Below, piece after piece: positions 41,933-47,465 of a stretch of DNA of 47,465 bases. Source of the stretch: CAYNTC01 sp964432925 (GTDB lineage: Bacteria; Planctomycetota; Phycisphaerae; Sedimentisphaerales; Anaerobacaceae); contig CAYSPM010000004.1 of assembly GCA_964432925.1 (NCBI GenBank), positions 1-47,465 on the forward strand, given 5' to 3'. The notes below the pieces were generated by a model. That model did not search any database. It saw nothing but the letters and a program-made list of their open reading frames with translations, and was not told where the DNA came from. The translations under genes and the position numbers were made by a program. Each line of letters begins with the position of its first letter. The stretch's first letter is position 1.

Positions 41933-43528
41933 TTATTCTTCCGCAATTTGTACTTCTTCGCTCACTGTCGGCGTGCTTGTTGTCCCTGTTTCAGATACAT
42001 CTGTATCGCTTTCCTGTTCTTTGTTTATGGGCGCAACGCTTTGTGTTTGAGCCTCGTTACTGTCCTGCTCAGCGTTGTTATCCTTCGTACCTGTTCCGTT
42101 GTTGTTTTCTCTTGGTGTGTCAGGTCCCATTGTCTTCTGTTCCGCTTCATCGCCTTGCTCTGTGCTATCGTTTTCCAAACCGAAAGTATCAATTACCGCT
42201 CCTCCTACAGCTTCATGAAACGCCTGGGAAGAAGGCGATTTGTGTCTTTCTCGGAGTTCTTCTACGATCTTCTCGTTTGGTTTTCCACCGGTGGAGATCG
42301 TCGGCGTTAATATGAATATGGTCTCCACTACTCGCTCTTCAAAATCTCTGCCGGAGAACAGAACACCGAGCACAGGTATGTCTTTTAGGAACGGGACGCC
42401 GCGGATGACATCGCGCTTCTCGGTTTTTCTTATGCCTCCTATTACTAAACTTTCGCCTTTTCTGATGCGGTTTTCTTTATTTTCGATTTCTTTTTTGGTG
42501 ACAATGGGCAACTGCTTGACGCCTTCGGGGGTCAACTTCGACCCGAGAAGGATGCTTGTTTCCAGGCCGATGTAGCCATCCGCAAAGACGTGAGGTATGA
42601 TTACAAGCGAGTCGACTATATCCACATATTCTGTTTTAGTCTCGTACCAATCCTGGTTCGGGTTGGTGAGGTATATCGTTTGCAGCGGTACACGCTGACT
42701 TGACAAGATTTTTGCTGTTTTGCCGTTGACAATTTCAAGCGTGGGGTTCATCAGAATTTTCAGATAGCCCTTTGACTCCAGCATATCCACCATAGCCAGG
42801 AAGTTCTCACTCTCGCTCAAATATCCGATCTGAAGACCCATTTTGGTGCGAGCGATGTCCCTGAGCGAAGCTCCGGGGAATGCAGGCAGCACAGCTTTTT
42901 CCTCTACAAGTTCAAGAATACCCGTCCCGAAAGGCTGGGCTGAACTTCCCGCCCTAATACCCTCACCGAATAGATTTTCAATTTCTAAAGTGGTTTGCCA
43001 GTCCAATGTCTTATCTGCATAAACCTCGGAAATAAGGCAATCAATTTTAACCTGAATAGGCTGCACATCGACCATTTCCAACAATTCAAGTACTGCATCG
43101 ACATCTTCTTCGGTTGGGCATCTTACTATCAACTGGTTGGCGGTGGCATTACTGCTAACAGTGTAGTCCACCAATTTAGTTTCCTTGCCTTTTTTGTCAA
43201 AGAGCTTGGTCGCAAACTGTTCATGCACTATCTTCTTGAGCTCGTCGGACGTGTGGTACTTACAGAAATAGAACAGCTTCCACTCCTCAGCACCACCCAC
43301 GATTTGCTTGACCTTCTTTGGCGGTGTCTTGTACACATCCGGCACCCGGATATTGGGATCCGGAACGGTGTCGATTCTGCTCAGACTCTGCAGAATGCTC
43401 TGGTTCTGCAGAGCCGATGCCCGCTCATCCAGCCAGTCCTGACAACCACATGTCAAGGCTACAAGTATTACAGCCAACCCCCAAGCCAGCAGTTGACTGC
43501 GGAAAATTTTCAGTTTGCTAATGCACAT
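41933..43528 (-). CDS. Secretin-family outer-membrane lipoprotein
   Basis: The 531-residue protein has an N-terminal lipoprotein-like signal (LLAWGLAVILVALTCGCQD). A periplasmic N-domain region follows (about 70-180, with SSNATANQLIVRCPTEEDVD, the N1-like repeat), and then the secretin barrel domain (about 190-430: VKIDCLISEVYADKTLDW, LKILMNPTLEIVNGKTAKI, RKGESLVIGGIRKTEKRDV, VPFLKDIPVLGVLFS). This is the PulD/PilQ-like pore family, but smaller, and an acidic Gln/Asn/Thr-rich C-terminal tail (about 440-531) replaces the usual S-domain. No GspE, GspF or pilin genes lie next to it, so its system cannot be assigned. Confidence 0.88.
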   Translation of the reverse strand: MCISKLKIFRSQLLAWGLAVILVALTCGCQDWLDERASALQNQSILQSLSRIDTVPDPNIRVPDVYKTPPKKVKQIVGGAEEWKLFYFCKYHTSDELKKIVHEQFATKLFDKKGKETKLVDYTVSSNATANQLIVRCPTEEDVDAVLELLEMVDVQPIQVKIDCLISEVYADKTLDWQTTLEIENLFGEGIRAGSSAQPFGTGILELVEEKAVLPAFPGASLRDIARTKMGLQIGYLSESENFLAMVDMLESKGYLKILMNPTLEIVNGKTAKILSSQRVPLQTIYLTNPNQDWYETKTEYVDIVDSLVIIPHVFADGYIGLETSILLGSKLTPEGVKQLPIVTKKEIENKENRIRKGESLVIGGIRKTEKRDVIRGVPFLKDIPVLGVLFSGRDFEERVVETIFILTPTISTGGKPNEKIVEELRERHKSPSSQAFHEAVGGAVIDTFGLENDSTEQGDEAEQKTMGPDTPRENNNGTGTKDNNAEQDSNEAQTQSVAPINKEQESDTDVSETGTTSTPTVSEEVQIAEE

Positions 43529-43743
43529 AATCCCGCCACCAGTTTGAGATATCTACGTCTACCGAAAGGTGTGGCTCACATTTTAGCTGCTTTTTGACGT
43601 AGTTAGGACGGCAGCGACTACCATTCTATTGCATATTTCGTTATAGTCAAGCATATTCCGATAGGTTTAACAAGAATCGAGTTCTTGATTTCGTTTGGAT
43701 CAAACAATGCCCAGATGGCATATTATGGTCGTTTTGGTGTTTC

Positions 43744-44802
43744 ATGGTGTCGAAAACTAAAAAACATGTCACCGTTGGCCTGATAGCGCTTGGCTGTCCA
43801 AAGAATAAAGTTGACAGTGAGAAAATGCTCGCTGAGATAATCCAGGCTGGTTTTCTGATAACCGCTGAGCCGGATAATGCCGATGTCGTTGTCATTAACA
43901 CATGCGGCTTCATCAAGCCCGCAAAAGCTGAGGCCATTGACGCCATAGAGCACGCCGTAGCCTGCAAACGCACAGGTGCTGTCAAGAAAGTCGTTGTGGC
44001 CGGCTGCCTGTCACAGAGGCTTGGCCAAGAGCTTCTCGACCAGGTTAATGGCATCGACGCTGTTGTAGGTCTTGGTCAAAGAGATGAGATTGGCCGAATA
44101 ATCCATAAAACACTTCGCGCGAAAGAGCCATCTGTCTATTTGGACACTGCACCTCAGTCTATCAACGACGACAGAGCCAGGCTACTCATCGGACCGCCTC
44201 ACTGGGCCTATCTGCGAATCGCAGAGGGCTGTAACCATCGATGCTCATTTTGCACAATACCCGCAATAAAGGGGCCTTTCAGGTCCAAGCCCCCGAAGAT
44301 GGTCATTGCTGAAGCAGCAGAGCTGGTCTCTGCAGGCGTTGTTGAGCTGAACATAATCGCACAGGACACGACGAACTATGGCCGCGACCTGAAAATCAAA
44401 CATGGACTTGTTACTCTTATCGCCGAGTTGCAGAAAATTCCTGACCTTACATGGATTCGGCTCTTGTATCTGTATCCGTCAGAAATATCCCCGGAATTGA
44501 TAGAAGCCATTGCAGGCAGTGTCAAAGCAGTCCATTATATGGATATCCCAGTCCAGCACNNNNNNNNNNNNNNNNNNNNNNNNNNNNNNNNNNNNNNNNN
44601 NNNNNNNNNNNNNNNNNNNNNNNNNNNNNNNNNNNNNNNNNNNNNNNNNNNNNNNNNNNTCGCTCAGGCCCGCTTTTACGGCCAGGCACCTGAGGTCGAC
44701 AGCGTCACCATAATAGAAGGCTGCTCGTCACAGCCTGGCCGTTTCGTAAAAGTTAGAGTCATCGGTACAAAAGATTATGACCTGCTCGCCGAACAAGTTT
44801 AG
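43744..44802 (+). CDS. rimO: Ribosomal protein S12 methylthiotransferase, interrupted by assembly gap
   Basis: The radical-SAM enzyme adds a methylthio group to Asp of ribosomal protein S12. Visible are the UPF0004 domain with cluster ligands C18 (LGCPKNKVDSE), C54 (INTCGF) and C88 (VAGCLS), the radical-SAM motif CNHRCSFC (C163, C167, C170) and the IPAIKGPFRSKP segment that marks RimO rather than MiaB. After the gap the end includes the TRAM-like part (GRFVKVRVIGTKDYDLLAEQ). Codons around 44560-44659 are lost, so length and frame through the gap are unknown. The Shine-Dalgarno is weak. It is followed closely by pgsA. Confidence 0.93.
   Translation: MVSKTKKHVTVGLIALGCPKNKVDSEKMLAEIIQAGFLITAEPDNADVVVINTCGFIKPAKAEAIDAIEHAVACKRTGAVKKVVVAGCLSQRLGQELLDQVNGIDAVVGLGQRDEIGRIIHKTLRAKEPSVYLDTAPQSINDDRARLLIGPPHWAYLRIAEGCNHRCSFCTIPAIKGPFRSKPPKMVIAEAAELVSAGVVELNIIAQDTTNYGRDLKIKHGLVTLIAELQKIPDLTWIRLLYLYPSEISPELIEAIAGSVKAVHYMDIPVQHXXXXXXXXXXXXXXXXXXXXXXXXXXXXXXXXXXAQARFYGQAPEVDSVTIIEGCSSQPGRFVKVRVIGTKDYDLLAEQV
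44560..44659. other. Assembly gap (100 N)
   Basis: A placeholder of exactly 100 N splits rimO. The text on both sides belongs to the same protein family in the right order, so the join is probably correct. Confidence 0.99.
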
Positions 44803-44840
44803 TATTGAACCAAAGCCGTGCTATAAGTAAACTCTCCATT

Positions 44841-45452
44841 ATGCTAAGGCTCATACCGAACATTTTGACTTTCAGCAGGCTCCTTCTGACCGTTATTTTT
44901 CTTATCATGGTCCTATACTCGCCCAAAGTAGCCAACCAGGCCCTATTTCTTGATGTTGCCTTTGTTCTTTTTGTCGTTGCAGGTTTAACCGACATCGTTG
45001 ATGGTGTCGTGGCTCGAAAATTAAATGTAGCAAGTAAATTTGGCCGAATGGTTGATCCCCTTGTCGACAAAGTACTAGTTTGTGGCTCGTTTATTTGCTT
45101 TGCCCTAATCCAGGAGCCAAAACTTTTCAATTTCTCCCCCGCGACGCTCACGGCCATTCATTGGTCCGTAGCTGCTATTCTGATCGCAAGGGAAGCTTAT
45201 GTTACAGTCTTGCGCCACATTGCCGAGGCTCGCGGCATAAATTTCGCCGCGTCTATCTCCGGCAAAGTTAAAATGTTCACACAATCATTTGCCATAGGAA
45301 CCGTACTAATAAAAATGGCTCACGTCCAAACCGCCACATGGGGATACTACTTCACCATCGTGACCTTTACAGTCATGCTGACAGTCACTGTCGTCTCGGG
45401 CCTTTCAGCTACTCGACGAAGTAGCTTCAGAAACCAAATTAAGGAAAGTTAG
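44841..45452 (+). CDS. pgsA: CDP-diacylglycerol-glycerol-3-phosphate phosphatidyltransferase
   Basis: The 203-residue integral membrane enzyme makes phosphatidylglycerol phosphate. The CDP-alcohol phosphatidyltransferase motif D-x2-DG-x2-AR-x8-G-x3-D-x3-D is complete (D51, D54, G55, A58, R59, G68, D72, D76). About five hydrophobic helices follow. A TTG start at 44805 would add 12 residues; the ATG giving MLRLIPNILTFSR fits the family N terminus better, though neither has a good Shine-Dalgarno. It lies between rimO and the fucosidase, tightly packed, so all three may be co-transcribed. Confidence 0.92.
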   Translation: MLRLIPNILTFSRLLLTVIFLIMVLYSPKVANQALFLDVAFVLFVVAGLTDIVDGVVARKLNVASKFGRMVDPLVDKVLVCGSFICFALIQEPKLFNFSPATLTAIHWSVAAILIAREAYVTVLRHIAEARGINFAASISGKVKMFTQSFAIGTVLIKMAHVQTATWGYYFTIVTFTVMLTVTVVSGLSATRRSSFRNQIKES

Positions 45453-45454
45453 CA

Positions 45455-47116
45455 ATGAAAACTCGATTTTACCTGCCAGTGCATCTGATTGTCGTTTTTC
45501 AATTTTTGGTGACTACTGCCAATTGTGAATCGATCTCTTTTCTCCGGAGGCATCTGCAACAGCTACACGCAGCAGAATGTTTCTCTCCTTTTACCCAAGG
45601 CAAACAATGGAAATTAACCCGGGGCGGTAATGTAATAATGTCCGACCTGCCAGCTTACTTTGCTGTCGACTACTTAAGTGCCTATGATGAAGTTTCTGAA
45701 GATGAAATTACTGCGCAAAAAGACCTGATACGTCGAGCTGCGAATGTCACGCCCTCGCCCCGACAGCTCGCCTGGCAGCGATTGGAGTTCATCGCCTTTA
45801 TTCACTTTACCGTCAACACCTTCACCGACAAAGAGTGGGGTGATGGCACCGAAGACCCAGCTATCTTTAATCCCACTGAGCTGGACGCTCGCCAGTGGGT
45901 TAAGGTCTGCAAAGATGCCGGCATGAAAATGATAATCCTGACCGCCAAGCACCATGACGGCTTTTGCCTCTGGCCGAGCAAATATACCGATCACTCGGTA
46001 AAAAGCAGCCCATGGCGGAACGGTGAAGGCGATGTCGTTCGCGAGCTTGCCGATGCCTGCCGCGAGGCTGGCATCAAGCTCGGACTTTACCTGTCCCCCT
46101 GGGACCGCCACGAGCCGACTTATGGCGACACTGCTAAGTACAACGAGTTTTATAAAAATCAATTGCGAGAGCTTTTAACCAACTATGGCCCAATTCATGA
46201 AGTCTGGTTCGATGGCGCAAAGGGAGAAGACGCCAAAGATATGGAATACGACTGGCTGGGCTACTATGCAATCGTCCGCGAGCTTCAGCCGGATGCGGTT
46301 ATCTTTAACGGCCCAGACGTACGATGGGTTGGCAATGAAAGAGGTTATGCCCGACAGACTGAATGGAATGTAATGAACAGAAACGACAAGCCCTTCGATT
46401 TTATTAGCCAATTGCAGAAGGATCTCGGAAGTCTCGAGGCCTTGGGCGACGGGCAGAATCTGATTTGGTATCCGGCAGAGACGGATGTCTCAATTCGTCC
46501 CGGCTGGTTCTACCACCCCGCAGAAGATAAAAGAGTAAAGTCTCTCAAAGCGCTCCTGGATATTTATTACAGCTCGGTAGGGCGGAACAGTGTCCTGCTG
46601 CTTAATCTACCGCCTGATCGCCGGGGCCTGATTCACGAAAACGACGTCAAACGCCTACAAGAGCTGCGCAAAGTTCTTAATGCCACCTTTAACGAGAACC
46701 TGGCACTACACGCTGTGATTAACGCCTCCCATATAAAGGGCAACGACTCCAGATATGCAGGCAACAAAGTTGCAGATGGTAACGAGAATACCTACTGGAC
46801 TACCGACGACTGGACAACCACAGCAAGAATTGAATTTGACCTGGGCAAAAAGTGTACCTTCAATGTCGCTGAGCTTGCTGAGCACATAAGAATTGGACAA
46901 AGAGTTGAAGAATTCATCCTCGAGGCTTGGGATGGAGCCAACTGGAAGGAGTTTGCGCGCGGCACCACGATTGGTTACAAGCGATTGCTTCGATTCAATG
47001 ATGTCACCGCCGAAAGGGTCCGCCTGACTATAGCCAAATCTCGCCTCTGTCCGACCATTTCGAGCTTCGGATTATATTATGCACCGCCGATACAGCAGAT
47101 TATCAGCGAGAAGTAG
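45455..47116 (+). CDS. GH29 alpha-L-fucosidase with C-terminal discoidin-like domain
   Basis: The 553-residue exported enzyme has a signal peptide (VVFQFLVTTANC). An extra segment of about 75 residues follows, then the GH29 catalytic barrel from about 98: SPRQLAWQRLEFIAFIHFTV, ILTAKHHDGFCLW, IKLGLYLSPWDRHE and HEVWFDGA, where D253 is the expected nucleophile. The last 140 residues (ALHAVINASHIKG ... GNENTYWTTDDWT ... VRLTIAK) look like an F5/8-type C (CBM32) sugar-binding domain. It should release fucose from glycans, a habit of many Phycisphaerae. AAGGA precedes the ATG, and it begins two bases after pgsA. Confidence 0.93.
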   Translation: MKTRFYLPVHLIVVFQFLVTTANCESISFLRRHLQQLHAAECFSPFTQGKQWKLTRGGNVIMSDLPAYFAVDYLSAYDEVSEDEITAQKDLIRRAANVTPSPRQLAWQRLEFIAFIHFTVNTFTDKEWGDGTEDPAIFNPTELDARQWVKVCKDAGMKMIILTAKHHDGFCLWPSKYTDHSVKSSPWRNGEGDVVRELADACREAGIKLGLYLSPWDRHEPTYGDTAKYNEFYKNQLRELLTNYGPIHEVWFDGAKGEDAKDMEYDWLGYYAIVRELQPDAVIFNGPDVRWVGNERGYARQTEWNVMNRNDKPFDFISQLQKDLGSLEALGDGQNLIWYPAETDVSIRPGWFYHPAEDKRVKSLKALLDIYYSSVGRNSVLLLNLPPDRRGLIHENDVKRLQELRKVLNATFNENLALHAVINASHIKGNDSRYAGNKVADGNENTYWTTDDWTTTARIEFDLGKKCTFNVAELAEHIRIGQRVEEFILEAWDGANWKEFARGTTIGYKRLLRFNDVTAERVRLTIAKSRLCPTISSFGLYYAPPIQQIISEK

Positions 47117-47153
47117 TTTACCAGTAACCGGCCGCTAATTTGAGTCCCTAATT

Positions 47154-47465
47154 TCAACCAGAGGTATCCATGCCTTCGATTAATTTGCTTGTGACCTGAT
47201 CAGGCACTATTCCTATCTTATCAAAGATTTCTTCCTCCAGCTTGAAGATCTGCGCATCAGCCTTGGCGGTCGTAAATTTTCGTTGAGTCGATATGCTATG
47301 TTGCCGTGCATGTCTTTCGTGTGCCTCGTCTAACCTTTCTCCAAGAGAAACAATCTCATCGTGCATAACCCTCTTGTCGGCATAATATACGAGTTTCTCT
47401 TCCCATGTTATCGGCTTATCCTTTTCATCCAGTATAGCCAGATATTTATGCTTGCGTATCGTTAT
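47154..47465 (-). CDS. HD-domain hydrolase, C-terminal part (runs off window)
   Basis: The frame is open to the right edge, so at least 103 residues of a longer protein are seen: HKYLAILDEKDKPITWEEKL, VYYADKRVMHDEIVSLGERL and a helical end. The segment from WEEKLVYYADK to SLGER is typical of the last helices of HDIG/HD-superfamily phosphohydrolases (COG1418 type). The metal-binding HD motif lies outside the window. It is convergent with the fucosidase gene. Confidence 0.75.
   Translation of the reverse strand: MTIRKHKYLAILDEKDKPITWEEKLVYYADKRVMHDEIVSLGERLDEAHERHARQHSISTQRKFTTAKADAQIFKLEEEIFDKIGIVPDQVTSKLIEGMDTSG

Noticed and set aside
43647..44054. Minus-strand open frame opposite rimO
   Set aside because: rimO on the plus strand has all its cluster motifs here; the opposite frame has no family features.

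Overview
The window looks like a scaffold of a metagenome-assembled planctomycete, most likely class Phycisphaerae. Three things point that way. Secreted proteins end in the short dockerin-like tail typical of that group (DLIRLADYWL, DLCRFAGEWL). One of them carries the 'SWYTIDGGGGTSSGGPYTL' type secreted domain, and another carries MopE-type DCDD/DNDCDG metal-binding repeats. The lineage is inferred from protein style only. Two runs of exactly 100 N (18463-18562 and 44560-44659) are scaffold joins of unknown true length; each interrupts a gene.

Region 1 (1-5550, + strand) is a redox and signalling locus: the tail of a sensor kinase, an NtrC-type sigma54 activator, a near-consensus -24/-12 promoter, then a receiver domain fused to a NuoE-type 2Fe-2S domain, a NuoF/HydB-type flavoprotein and a ferredoxin-like third subunit. 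A decayed korD-like gene (2-oxoacid:ferredoxin oxidoreductase delta subunit) follows. Region 2 (5632-7451, - strand) holds a tripartite toxin-antitoxin-SecB chaperone operon that runs directly into the tmRNA gene. Region 3 (7781-13316) has a YbaK-type deacylase, a decayed coding stretch and a surface-protein cluster: a 974-residue MopE-repeat/H-lectin-like protein, a short secreted protein and the remnant of a peptidase-S74-type protein with its middle deleted.

Region 4 (13539-17160) links an ECF sigma factor, a tiny one-helix membrane protein (possible anti-sigma) and a variant signal peptidase I, divergent from an HtrA protease. Region 5 (17204-24218) has a palindromic interspersed repeat, a PAS sensor and a BASS transporter cut by a gap, asd, truA with a repeat-derived insertion, a two-gene accessory island (PIN-like protein and four-helix-bundle protein) bounded by an 18-bp inverted repeat, and a GT4 glycosyltransferase. 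Region 6 (24319-36134) is mixed housekeeping and envelope: two secreted trypsin-like proteins, AsnA, YjbQ, a LysE-type exporter, a metallophosphatase, a YihY-type membrane protein and a large AsmA-like protein.

Region 7 (36320-39851, - strand) is the canonical rpsB-tsf-pyrH-frr translation operon. Region 8 (39982-47465) has a beta-helix secreted protein behind a strong promoter, a stand-alone secretin lipoprotein with a small companion, rimO (cut by a gap), pgsA, a GH29 fucosidase with a C-terminal discoidin-like domain, and the edge of an HD-domain protein. The two most interesting systems are the sigma54-controlled REC-NuoE diaphorase locus with its dead korD, and the toxin-antitoxin-chaperone operon placed directly upstream of ssrA on the same strand.
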